Assembly (NCBI RefSeq): GCF_031846245.1
Contig: NZ_JAVRIC010000002.1
Coordinates: forward strand, 124,001 to 188,000
Length of the DNA: 64,000 nucleotides
Origin: Banduia mediterranea
Lineage (GTDB): Bacteria; Pseudomonadota; Gammaproteobacteria; Nevskiales; Nevskiaceae
Direction: 5' to 3'
Below the pieces are notes generated by a model, which was given only the letters and a program-made list of their open reading frames with translations, was not told the origin of the DNA and did not search any database. Position 1 is the first letter of the stretch. Every line of letters begins with the position of its first letter. Shown piece by piece: positions 42,722 through 51,086 of the stretch. Both the position numbers and the translations under genes were made by a program.

Positions 42722-43711
42722 ATGAGCGATTTCCCCAAGAAGGTCGAATTCCACGAGGAAGGCGTGCGCGAGGGCTTCCAGATAGAGCCCGTCACCTACC
42801 CGCGCGCGCAGCGCGTAGCCCTGCTCGACGCACTGTCGGAAACCGGGCTGGCGCAGATTCAGGTCGGTTCGCTGGTCAATCCGCGCAAGGTGCCGCAGAT
42901 GGCCGACACGCTGGAGCTGTTCGCCGAAATCAAGAAGAACCCCAAGGTGCGCTACACCCTGCTGTGGCTCAACGAGTCCGGCTACCAGAAGTCGCGCGCG
43001 GTGCAAGGCGCGTTCAACCATGCGCCGCTGATGTACTACCTCACCGACGCCTTCGCCATGCGCAACAACAACCGCACGGCAGCGGACATGCGCGCCGAGC
43101 AGGAGGTGTGGCTGGACCGCTACCTGGCCGACGGCGCGATGGTGCAAAAGGTCTACGTGATGACGGCCTGGGGCTGCAATCTGGGCGGGCCGGTGTCGCT
43201 GGAAACCGTGACCGACGCCTTCAAGCATGCCATCGGCCTGTTCCGCGCGCGCAAGCTGCCGATTCCGCCGCTGTACCTGGCGGACACCATGGGCTGGGCC
43301 AGTCCGGAAGAAGTCAAGCGCCGCGTCGGCGCGGTGCGCGAGTTGGCCCCGGAAGCCAGAATCGGCCTGCACCTGCACGACACCCGCGGCCTGGGCGGCG
43401 CCAACGTCTACGCCGCGCTGTCGATGGGCGTGACCCTGTTCGACGCCTCGGTCGCCGGCCTGGGCGGATGCCCCTTCGCCGGGCACAAGGCACGCCAGAC
43501 ATCTGGCAACATCTGCACCGAGGACATGGTGTTCCTCTGCCACGAACTGGGCATCGAGACCGGCATCGACCTGGAGAAACTCATTGAGGCCTCGCGCATG
43601 GCCGAGGACATCATCGGCCGACCGCTGATGGGCCGCGTGATGCACAGCGGCTCGCTCAAGGCCTTTCGCGAGGGCAAGGCTGCCGACAGCGCCTGTGTGT
43701 CGGTGCCCTGA
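42722..43711 (+). CDS. HMG-CoA lyase-like enzyme
   Basis: 329 residues of the HMGL/DRE-TIM fold. Metal-binding LHLHDTRGLG and the signature GLGGCPFAGHKA, in which normal HMG-CoA lyases have GGCPYAPGASGN; the segment here is GGCPFAGHKARQTSGN, i.e. three residues longer in the catalytic loop. It cleaves 3-hydroxy-3-methylglutaryl-CoA-like compounds by retro-aldol reaction. With the carboxylase and crotonase upstream this completes the carboxylate-hydrate-cleave sequence that removes a beta-methyl branch as acetate or acetoacetate. Strong AGAGGAG before ATG 42722. Confidence 0.87.
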   Translation: MSDFPKKVEFHEEGVREGFQIEPVTYPRAQRVALLDALSETGLAQIQVGSLVNPRKVPQMADTLELFAEIKKNPKVRYTLLWLNESGYQKSRAVQGAFNHAPLMYYLTDAFAMRNNNRTAADMRAEQEVWLDRYLADGAMVQKVYVMTAWGCNLGGPVSLETVTDAFKHAIGLFRARKLPIPPLYLADTMGWASPEEVKRRVGAVRELAPEARIGLHLHDTRGLGGANVYAALSMGVTLFDASVAGLGGCPFAGHKARQTSGNICTEDMVFLCHELGIETGIDLEKLIEASRMAEDIIGRPLMGRVMHSGSLKAFREGKAADSACVSVP

Positions 43712-43730
43712 GCACCGATTGTTCGGAATT

Positions 43731-43743
43731 CACTGTAACAGTG
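43731..43743. promoter_or_regulatory. Perfect palindrome before SDR gene
   Basis: CACTGT-A-ACAGTG, 27 bases before the ATG of the SDR at 43771. Differs from the CTAAC sites. Could be a second operator for an internal promoter within the operon; no matching -35/-10 pair is obvious. Confidence 0.4.
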
Positions 43744-43770
43744 CAACACACTGGAAAACGTCATAAGGTC

Positions 43771-44523
43771 ATGGGGCGCGTACAGGACAAGGTGGTTCTG
43801 ATTTCGGGCGGCGCCATGGGCATGGGCCGCGCGCACGGCGAGCTGCTGGCCCGCGAAGGCGCCAAAGTCATTCTCGCCGACGTCAACGCCAAGGCCGGCG
43901 AAGAAACCGCCGCGGCCATCTGCGCCGCCGGCGGCAAGGCCGAGTTCGCCAGCCTCGACGTGACCAGCGAGGCGCAGTGGCAGCAGGTGGTGGACGGCAT
44001 CGTGGCCCGCCACGGCCACATCAACGTGCTGGTCAACAACGCCGGCATCCTGCTGTCCAAGAGCCTGATGGACACCAGCACGGCGGAGTGGGACCGCGTG
44101 TTCGACGTCAACGTGCGCGGTATGTTCTTCGGCACGCGTGCGGCGGTGCCGGCCATGCAGAAGGCCGGCGGCGGCTCGATTATCAACATCTCGTCGATCT
44201 ACGGCATCATCGGCGCGCCCATGGCCACGGCCTACCAGGCGTCCAAGGGCGCGGTGCGGCTGATGTCCAAGAGCTGCGCGGTGGACCTCTCGCCGTTCAA
44301 CATCCGCGTCAATTCCGTGCACCCCGGCGTGATCGACACGCCGATGACCAAGGATCTGCTCTCGCAGCCGCAATTCCGCGAAGCCGCGCTCGCGCTGACG
44401 CTCATGCGCCGACCGGCGCGGCCCGACGAGGTCTCACAGGCCGTGCTGTTCCTGGCCTCGGACGAATCGTCCTATGTCGTCGGCGCGGAACTCGTCGTCG
44501 ACGGCGGCTACACCACGATGTGA
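43771..44523 (+). CDS. Short-chain dehydrogenase/reductase (AtuB-like position)
   Basis: 250 residues; SGGAMGMG in place of the usual TGAxxGIG, LVNNAGIL, NISSIYG and AYQASKGA. Complete Ser/Tyr/Lys set. ATG 43771 has AAGG upstream; a GTG at 43741 would add ten residues. It lies where atuB sits in the pseudomonad terpene cluster, but equally resembles hydroxysteroid/secondary-alcohol dehydrogenases; the assignment is by context only. Confidence 0.85.
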   Translation: MGRVQDKVVLISGGAMGMGRAHGELLAREGAKVILADVNAKAGEETAAAICAAGGKAEFASLDVTSEAQWQQVVDGIVARHGHINVLVNNAGILLSKSLMDTSTAEWDRVFDVNVRGMFFGTRAAVPAMQKAGGGSIINISSIYGIIGAPMATAYQASKGAVRLMSKSCAVDLSPFNIRVNSVHPGVIDTPMTKDLLSQPQFREAALALTLMRRPARPDEVSQAVLFLASDESSYVVGAELVVDGGYTTM

Positions 44524-44546
44524 CCCCATAACCCCCGCCAAACGAA

Positions 44547-45692
44547 ATGAACGATCTGCCGTTTCTCACTGAAGACCACGAGCGCTTCCGCGACACGCTG
44601 CGCCGTTTCATCCAGACCGAGGTCGTACCCCACGCCGAGAGCTGGGAGGACGCCGGCAAGGTGCCGCGCGAGGTGCTGCGCCAGCTCGGCGAGCTGGGCT
44701 ATCTGGGCATCCGCTATCCCGCCACCTACGGCGGCGCCGAGCTGGACACGGTCTACAGCGCCATCCTGGCCGAGGAGCTCGGCCGCTCGACCTTCGGCGG
44801 CTTCGCGGTCACCGTGCTGGTGCACACCGACATGGCCTCGCCGCACCTGGGCAATTTCGGCAACGCCGAGCAGCTCGCGCGCTGGATGCCGGGCATCATC
44901 GCCGGCAAGACCATCTGCGCGGTGGCCGTGACCGAGCCCGACGCCGGCTCCGACGTGGCTGGCATCAAGGCCCGCGCGGTGCGCGACGGCGATCACTACG
45001 TGCTCACCGGCACCAAGATGTTCATCACCAACGGCGTGCACGGCGACCTGTACTTCGTCGGCGTCAAGACCGATACCAGCGTCAAGGGCTCGCGCGGCAT
45101 CTCGATCTTCGCCGTGGAGAAGGGCACGCCCGGCTTCAGCGTGGGCCGCAGCCTGAAAAAGACCGGCTGGCTGTGTTCGGACACCGCCGAACTGGTGTTC
45201 GACCAGTGCCGCGTGCCCGCCGCCAACCTGATCGGCGGCGAGCACAAGGGGTTCTACTCGATCATGCGCAACTTCCAGAACGAGCGCATCGTGCTTGGCG
45301 CACAGGCCATGGGTGAGGCGCAGCAGGCGCTGGATCTCACCGTGGACTACGTGCGCAACCGCAAGGCCTTCGGCGGTGTGCTGTGGGATAAGCAGGCCAT
45401 CCGCCAGCGCCTGGCGATGCTCTCCGCCAAGGTCGCGGCCGGGCGCCAGCTCGCCTACCACTCTGCCAGGCTGGACGCGCAGGGCCACGAATGCGTCAAG
45501 GAAGTCTCGATGGTCAAGGCCTACTGTGGCGAGCTGGTCAACGAGGTCATGTACACCTGCCAGCAGTTCCACGGCGGCATGAGCTACGTGCGCGAGACCG
45601 CCATCGAGCGCATGGCGCGCGACGCGCGCATCCAAGCCATCGGCGGCGGCGCCACCGAGGTCATGCTCGAAGAGGTCGCCAAGCGCCTGTGA
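44547..45692 (+). CDS. Acyl-CoA dehydrogenase, long-chain/citronellyl type
   Basis: 381 residues. VTEPDAGSDVAGIKA, LTGTKMFITNG, KTGWLCSDTAELVF and the C-terminal HGGMSYVRETAIERMARDAR with IGGGATEVML. A canonical active ACAD; second dehydrogenase of the operon, suggesting two successive or alternative desaturation steps. Twenty-three bases after the SDR stop; ribosome site weak. Confidence 0.88.
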   Translation: MNDLPFLTEDHERFRDTLRRFIQTEVVPHAESWEDAGKVPREVLRQLGELGYLGIRYPATYGGAELDTVYSAILAEELGRSTFGGFAVTVLVHTDMASPHLGNFGNAEQLARWMPGIIAGKTICAVAVTEPDAGSDVAGIKARAVRDGDHYVLTGTKMFITNGVHGDLYFVGVKTDTSVKGSRGISIFAVEKGTPGFSVGRSLKKTGWLCSDTAELVFDQCRVPAANLIGGEHKGFYSIMRNFQNERIVLGAQAMGEAQQALDLTVDYVRNRKAFGGVLWDKQAIRQRLAMLSAKVAAGRQLAYHSARLDAQGHECVKEVSMVKAYCGELVNEVMYTCQQFHGGMSYVRETAIERMARDARIQAIGGGATEVMLEEVAKRL

Positions 45693-45810
45693 ACGCCAAT
45701 CGAGCGCTTACCGGGATCGACTGGCACTGCGCCTCGGCCACCGGAGTGGCGGCATCCAAACATTTGTTCCCAATCCTTCCCATGCAACTCTCGAAAACTC
45801 TTCCTACGAC

Positions 45811-46272
45811 ATGACCAACCCTACCCGCCCCGAGGCCTGGAACCAGTTCCTGGCCATCGCGCCCTACACCGGGCTGCTGAACATGGAGGCCGTCTCCGCC
45901 GCCGATGCCGGCTGTGTCATCGCCCTGCCCTACCGCGAGGATCTGATCGGCGATCCCGACCGCGGCGTGCTGCATGGCGGCGCCATCACCGCTCTCATGG
46001 ATGTGTGCTTCGGCTTCTCGGTCTATTTCCGGATCAGGGAGTTCGTGCCCATGGCCACACTGGATTTGCGAATCGACTACCTGCGCCCGGCCCAGCCACA
46101 CTCCAAGGTGTACGCATCCGCGAGCTGTTACAAGCTGACCCAGGAACTGGCCTTCGTCCGTGGTCATGCCTACGACGAGGATCCGGAGCAACCGATCTCG
46201 ACCGGCGTCGGCATCTTCATACTTACCTCCGGCAAGCCGGCCTTCACCGAACAGAAAGTTGTGTCCGCATGA
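45811..46272 (+). CDS. PaaI-family hotdog thioesterase (first of a pair)
   Basis: 153 residues; GVLHGGAITALMDVCFGF is the hotdog HGG motif with an acidic residue in the following helix. It overlaps the next thioesterase gene by four bases. The two proteins share about the same length and layout but low identity, so they may form a heteromer or have different acyl preferences. Confidence 0.85.
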   Translation: MTNPTRPEAWNQFLAIAPYTGLLNMEAVSAADAGCVIALPYREDLIGDPDRGVLHGGAITALMDVCFGFSVYFRIREFVPMATLDLRIDYLRPAQPHSKVYASASCYKLTQELAFVRGHAYDEDPEQPISTGVGIFILTSGKPAFTEQKVVSA

Positions 46273-46700
46273 GCCTCACCGAGACCCTCGCCGACATCCG
46301 CGCGCGCGCCGACTGGGCCGCCTTGGCGCAGGCTCTGCCCTTTGCCCGCACGCTGGGCCTGCGCGTTGATGTGCGCGGCGAGTCCTTCACCTGCGTCATG
46401 CCGTTCAACCAAAAGCTCATCGGTAATCCGGCGTTGCCGGCTCTGCACGGGGGCGCCATCGGCGGCTATCTGGAGTGCACTGGCATCCTGCACCTGCTAT
46501 GGAGCACCCAGGCCACGGCGGTTCCAAAGACCATCGACTTCAGCATCGACTATCTGCTCTCCGGCCGTCCGCAGGACACCTATGCCCATGTCTATACGGT
46601 CAAGCTGGGCCGGCGCGTGAGCAATCTGCGGATCGAGGCCTGGCAGACCACTCCGGACAAGCCGATCGCCGTGGCGATAATGAACGTGCTGATGCGCTGA
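46269..46700 (+). CDS. PaaI-family hotdog thioesterase (second of a pair)
   Basis: 143 residues; PALHGGAIGGYLECTGIL carries the HGG motif with Glu in the helix. ATG 46269 overlaps the stop of the first thioesterase. Paired hotdog genes like this recur in Gammaproteobacteria next to fatty-acid operons; function beyond acyl-CoA hydrolysis is unknown. Confidence 0.83.
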   Translation: MSLTETLADIRARADWAALAQALPFARTLGLRVDVRGESFTCVMPFNQKLIGNPALPALHGGAIGGYLECTGILHLLWSTQATAVPKTIDFSIDYLLSGRPQDTYAHVYTVKLGRRVSNLRIEAWQTTPDKPIAVAIMNVLMR

Positions 46701-46740
46701 GATCCGCGCCAAGCCACAGCAATCTTCGAGGAGGCTTTTT

Positions 46741-47601
46741 GTGAAATACCAATCCATCTACCATCCCGAGCTGTTCAAGGGCCAAACCATCATCGTCACC
46801 GGCGGTGGCAGCGGCATCGGCCGCTGCACGGCGCACGAGCTGGCCAGCCTGGGCGCCACCGTGGCCATCGTCGGCCGCAAGGTCGAAAAGCTGGACAGGG
46901 TGAAGGAAGAAATCACGGCGGTCGGCGGACGCGTGAGCTGCCATGCCTGCGACATCCGCGAAGAGTCGCTCGTCCGGCAGATGATGGCCGATGTCATCGC
47001 CCGCCATGGGGGCATCGACGGCCTGGTCAACAACGCCGGTGGGCAATACCCGTCGCAGCTCAAGGATCTCAGCACCAAGGGCTGGGAAGCGGTGATCCGC
47101 AACAATCTCACCGGCGGCTTCATTGTTGCGCGCGAGGCCTACAACCAGTGGATGGCGACACACGGCGGCAGCATCGTCAACATCATCGCCGACATCTGGG
47201 GCGGCATGCCGACGATGGCGCATACCGGCGCGGCCCGCGCCGGTATGCTCAACTTCACCGAAACGGCCGCCTGCGAGTGGGCCCATTCCGGCGTTCGCGT
47301 CAACGCGGTGGCGCCCGGCTGGATCGCCTCCAGCGGCTTCGATACCTATGATGCGCCCATGCAGGCCGAACTGCGGCGACTCAAGGAGAAGGTGCCACTC
47401 GGCCGCTACGGCAACGAGGCCGAGGTCTCCGCCGCGATCGTCTTTCTGCTGTCGCCGGGCGCGGCCTTCGTCACCGGCTCCTGCGTGCGCGTTGACGGCG
47501 GCGTGCCCAACGCGCGGCACACCTGGAAACCGGTGCCCACCGACCGCTCCAAACCATTCGACGGCTTCCCCTTGGCCACCTTGCCCGAGTGTCTGCAATG
47601 A
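46741..47601 (+). CDS. SDR of the trans-2-enoyl-CoA reductase/AtuG type
   Basis: 286 residues, GTG start with GAGGAGGC upstream. TGGGSGIG, VNNAGGQYPS, and in the catalytic region HTGAARAGM: the SDR Tyr is His and the Lys is Arg. This pattern is seen in peroxisomal trans-2-enoyl-CoA reductase (PECR) and in AtuG, so it is a subfamily trait rather than decay. It may reduce an enoyl- or dienoyl-CoA. C-terminus has an extra 35 residues (RHTWKPVPTDRSKPF). Overlaps the transglutaminase-like gene (ATGA). Confidence 0.85.
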   Translation: MKYQSIYHPELFKGQTIIVTGGGSGIGRCTAHELASLGATVAIVGRKVEKLDRVKEEITAVGGRVSCHACDIREESLVRQMMADVIARHGGIDGLVNNAGGQYPSQLKDLSTKGWEAVIRNNLTGGFIVAREAYNQWMATHGGSIVNIIADIWGGMPTMAHTGAARAGMLNFTETAACEWAHSGVRVNAVAPGWIASSGFDTYDAPMQAELRRLKEKVPLGRYGNEAEVSAAIVFLLSPGAAFVTGSCVRVDGGVPNARHTWKPVPTDRSKPFDGFPLATLPECLQ

Positions 47602-48305
47602 GTCCTGACGACGACCTCAAGCGCTTTCTGGTTCCCAGCCCGCATGTGAACAGCGATCACCCGGGTATCCGCGCGTTCGCTGCGAGGGTCACCGACGGCC
47701 TTGCCGGACCGCGCGAGCGGGCCGTGGCACTGTACCAGGCCGTGCGCGACGGCTTCCGCTACGATCCCTACGCGATCGAAATGTCCGGACGCTGCCTGAT
47801 GGCCAGCCGGGTATTCGAATCAGGGGCCGGCTTTTGCATCGGCAAGGCCACTTTGCTGTCTGCCGCCTGCCGCGCCGTGGGCATTCCTGCACGCCAGCGG
47901 TTTGCCGATGTCCGAAACCATCTGACCAGCCCACGCCTGCGCGAGATGATGGGCACTGACCAGTTTGTATACCACGGTTACAACGAGGTGTGGATAGACG
48001 GACGTTGGCGCAAGTGCACCCCGGCCTTCAACAAGAGCCTGTGCGACAAAGCCGGCATCCGGGTGCTCGACTTTGACGGCATCGAGGACTCGGTGTTTCA
48101 CCCGATCGACCTCTCCGGCCGTCAGCACATGGAGTACCTGCACGACCGCGGCAGCCATGTCGACGTGCCAGTGAACGACATCTTCGCGACCTGGCAGCAG
48201 GTCTATCCGGGCATGGCGGACTGGACCATCGCAGGCACGAGCGGAGACTTCGAGCAAGAGGCGCGGGCTCCGGCGGATGCCGACACGCGCCGGGCCGCAA
48301 CGTAA
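47598..48305 (+). CDS. Transglutaminase-like protein
   Basis: 235 residues. GAGFCIGKATLLSAACRAVGIPAR provides the catalytic Cys80, and HGYNEVW the His127; the usual third residue Asp is replaced in KCTPAFN. The fold hydrolyses or transfers peptide/amide bonds, but bacterial members of this short cytoplasmic type have no known substrate. Its start overlaps the stop of the PECR-like SDR, so it belongs to the acyl-CoA operon, where such an activity is unexpected. Confidence 0.8.
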   Translation: MSPDDDLKRFLVPSPHVNSDHPGIRAFAARVTDGLAGPRERAVALYQAVRDGFRYDPYAIEMSGRCLMASRVFESGAGFCIGKATLLSAACRAVGIPARQRFADVRNHLTSPRLREMMGTDQFVYHGYNEVWIDGRWRKCTPAFNKSLCDKAGIRVLDFDGIEDSVFHPIDLSGRQHMEYLHDRGSHVDVPVNDIFATWQQVYPGMADWTIAGTSGDFEQEARAPADADTRRAAT

Positions 48306-48540
48306 GAGCCGCCTCACCATGCCCAGCATGGTCAGTCTGCATCCCGCACACGGTTTCGGGCACCATCAAGCCGGCACCCGCCTGTCCCGTGGCGGGCGCG
48401 CTGAGCCCCGGCGTCAGCCTCAAGGACATCACGGACGCCGGGCGCATCGAACCGCTCACCGGCGTCGCCGCCGTCAAGGCGTGCCGGTAAACCTGCCGAC
48501 TTCAGGCCGAGCCACGCTTCCGTTACAGTCTTAACCGCCC
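48306..48540 (+). other. Intergenic stretch with possible coding remnant
   Basis: 235 bases. One frame ends at 48490 with a protein-like stretch (SLKDITDAGRIEPLTGVAAV) but has no start codon or ribosome site. It may be the end of a degraded gene. No promoter for the following gene is evident. Confidence 0.3.
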
Positions 48541-49914
48541 ATGAAACCCCTCTCCCTGATCGACAACATCATGCTGTTCATGGAGCGGCCTGCCCAACCG
48601 ATGCACGTCGGCGCACTGTGCCTGTTCAGACCGCCCGCGGACGCCCCGCCTGACTTCGTATCCCGGCTTGCCGAGCGGCTGCGGCAATCCACCACGACCG
48701 CGCCCCCGTTTAACCGTCGGGTAGTCCGGCATCTGGGCATCCGATTCTGGGAGGAATCGGCGGACTTCGACCTGGCGCAACACTTCGTGCACCTGGCCCT
48801 GCCCCAGCCGGGGCGCATCCGCGAGCTGCTGGCCATGATTTCCCGCATGCACGCGGCCCACCTCGACCGCGCTTATCCGCTGTGGCGGGCTTATCTCATC
48901 GAGGGGCTCGAGGACGGCCGCATCGCGCTCTACGCCAAGATTCACCATGCGATGGCGGACGGCGTGTCCGGCATCCGGCTGCTGACCCAGGCAATGGCGG
49001 CGAGCGCGGAAGATTCGCTGGCCATGCCAGCGCCCTGGGAATTGCACACGCCGAAAGGCGGACGGCGCAGCTTGCCTGTACCGACCTCGGCCCTGCGCAG
49101 CATGGAGGCACTGCGCGCCTTGACGCGCGAGGGTGTCACCGGCGTCCGGCCCGTCTTTGCGCGCATGAAGCAGACCCTGCGCGATCAGCGCGGCGGCCAC
49201 CCGGACTGCGTGGGCAGCCTGCAGGCACCGCCGAGCATCTTCAACCGGAACATCAGCGGCTCGCGGCGCTTCGCCGCACAGTCCTACGCGGCGGCACGGT
49301 TCAAGGCCGTGGCGCGCCGCTTCGACGCCACATCAAACGACGTTGTTCTCGCTGCCTGCGGCGGTGCACTGCGTCGCTACCTGCTGGCACTCGGCGAACT
49401 CCCGGACCGCCCTCTGATCGCCGCCGTACCCGTCTCCACGCGCCGCGACAACCGCGACTCCGGCAACGAGATCGCGTTCGCGCTCAGTCATCTGGGCACC
49501 CACATCGCCGAGCCCGCACCACGCCTGCGCGCGGTCAAGGCCTGCATGGACTACAACAAGGCCGTGCTTCGGACCCTCAAGCCCGCCCAGCTTCTGGCCT
49601 ATGAGGGCCTCATGTTCGCGCCCGGGGCGCTCAACCTGCTCACCGGCCTGCATCGCCAGCGGGCGATCGTCAATCTGGTGATTTCCTATGTCCGGGCTCC
49701 CCGCCGGCCTCTGTACTGGCAGGGCTGCGCACTCCACGGGCTTTACCCGGTGTCCCTGATCATCGACGGCGTCGCCCTCAACATCACGCTGACCGCGCGC
49801 GGCGATGCCCTCGACTTCGGGCTGATCGGCTGTCGCAAGACCCTCCCCCACCTGCAGCGGCTGCTCGACGATCTGGAGGCCAGCATCAGCGAGCTGGAAA
49901 CGGCCACGCCATGA
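48541..49914 (+). CDS. Wax ester synthase/diacylglycerol acyltransferase (WS/DGAT)
   Basis: 457 residues. Catalytic HHAMADG at 135-141 (HHxxxDG), PLWRAYLIEG before it, NISGSRRFA and, later, the ND motif region ATSNDVVLAACGGALR. It esterifies acyl-CoA with a fatty alcohol or diacylglycerol, producing storage wax or triacylglycerol. Typical of hydrocarbon-degrading marine and soil Gammaproteobacteria and of actinobacteria. It would draw on acyl-CoA and alcohols produced by the CYP153 and BVMO branches (inference). Confidence 0.93.
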   Translation: MKPLSLIDNIMLFMERPAQPMHVGALCLFRPPADAPPDFVSRLAERLRQSTTTAPPFNRRVVRHLGIRFWEESADFDLAQHFVHLALPQPGRIRELLAMISRMHAAHLDRAYPLWRAYLIEGLEDGRIALYAKIHHAMADGVSGIRLLTQAMAASAEDSLAMPAPWELHTPKGGRRSLPVPTSALRSMEALRALTREGVTGVRPVFARMKQTLRDQRGGHPDCVGSLQAPPSIFNRNISGSRRFAAQSYAAARFKAVARRFDATSNDVVLAACGGALRRYLLALGELPDRPLIAAVPVSTRRDNRDSGNEIAFALSHLGTHIAEPAPRLRAVKACMDYNKAVLRTLKPAQLLAYEGLMFAPGALNLLTGLHRQRAIVNLVISYVRAPRRPLYWQGCALHGLYPVSLIIDGVALNITLTARGDALDFGLIGCRKTLPHLQRLLDDLEASISELETATP

Positions 49915-50055
49915 CCGGCGGGCTGTCGCTTGCATTGCTCTCGCCAGTTGCGGTAGTTTATGCGTAGTGGCGCTCCGCACCACCTGTTCTCGGTCGCATG
50001 CGGACTGCATGAACGCGGTCGCGCCCGGACTTTGGCTTGCATCAGGAGATTCAAG

Positions 50056-50970
50056 ATGGCACTGGCAAACCGGCATATCGGCTACGACGAAGTCGAGCCG
50101 CGCGATCTGCGCTTCAACCTCAACACGGATGTACCCCGCTACTGGATCAACGGCGATCCCTGGACCACGCACTTCTTCAACTCCATCATGGCAGCGGTTC
50201 CCGACGGGGAGCGCTGGGTCATGCAGTGCGTGCGGCGCAGCCTCACCCAGCTCAAGGACGAGGCCGTACGCAAGGCCGGCATCGGCTTCATCAAGCAGGA
50301 GCACTACCACGCGCGCGAGCACGACGAAATGAATCATGCCCTCATCGAACAGGGCGTGCCGCTGGACGTGGTCGAACGCAACTTCAAGCTGATCCGCGCA
50401 GCGCTGGAGAGGCTCACGCCGCCGAGCATGCACCTGTCCATGATGGCCTCGTTCGAGCACTTCACGGCGACAATGGCCTCGGTCTTCATCGATCGCCCCG
50501 ACATGCTGGACGAATCCGATCCGCGCGTCGCGGCGATGCTGTACTGGCATTTCGTCGAGGAAACCGAGCACAAGTCGGTCACGTTCGACGTGTTCCAGGA
50601 CGCCGTCGGCAGCTACCCGCAGCGGGTTCTCGGCATGCTGATCGCGAGCGCCATCTTTCTGCCGATGGTGGAGAGCCACATGATCTACCTGGCCTGGAAG
50701 GACCGGCAGCTAAGCAACTGGCGATCGGCGCTGCGCTGCCTGAACACGCAGTTCGGCCGCAATGGCGTATTCACCCGACTGCTGGGTCACTACTTCCCTT
50801 ACTACAGCAAGAACTTCCATCCGTGGGACGACGACAATCGCACCAAGATTCACGTCTGGAAGAAGGCGTTCGCCGCCACCGGCGACACCCGGTTGGCCTA
50901 CGAAGCGTTCCGCCAGTCGGTAGGGCTGCCGGCACGGGCCGAGACCACCGCCGCAATGGCGGCGGCTTAA
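50056..50970 (+). CDS. PF10118-type predicted metal-dependent protein
   Basis: 304 residues. Metal-ligand-like clusters EHYHAREHDEMNH, FEHFTATMA and WHFVEETEHKS (E-x-x-H repeated in helices) suggest a ferritin-like di-metal site, so a hydrolase or di-iron oxidase is conceivable. The C-terminal half has a hydrophobic helix (MLIASAIFLPMVESHMIYLA). Family members are named predicted metal-dependent hydrolases but lack a known reaction. Good ribosome site (AGGAG) before ATG 50056. Confidence 0.78.
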   Translation: MALANRHIGYDEVEPRDLRFNLNTDVPRYWINGDPWTTHFFNSIMAAVPDGERWVMQCVRRSLTQLKDEAVRKAGIGFIKQEHYHAREHDEMNHALIEQGVPLDVVERNFKLIRAALERLTPPSMHLSMMASFEHFTATMASVFIDRPDMLDESDPRVAAMLYWHFVEETEHKSVTFDVFQDAVGSYPQRVLGMLIASAIFLPMVESHMIYLAWKDRQLSNWRSALRCLNTQFGRNGVFTRLLGHYFPYYSKNFHPWDDDNRTKIHVWKKAFAATGDTRLAYEAFRQSVGLPARAETTAAMAAA

Positions 50971-51086
50971 GGCAGTCGGGCCGGGTCACGGATCGCCGAG
51001 ACTCGCCCCCCATCCCAGCCTGGGAGGCCCGTAGCCGGGAAAAATGATCCCGGCCGGGCACTGCGTCGAGGAGGCCTTCAAACGTA

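Noticed and set aside
49960-50055. Extended start of the PF10118 gene
   Set aside because: A strong AGGAG lies before ATG 50056 and the upstream 32 codons look non-coding.
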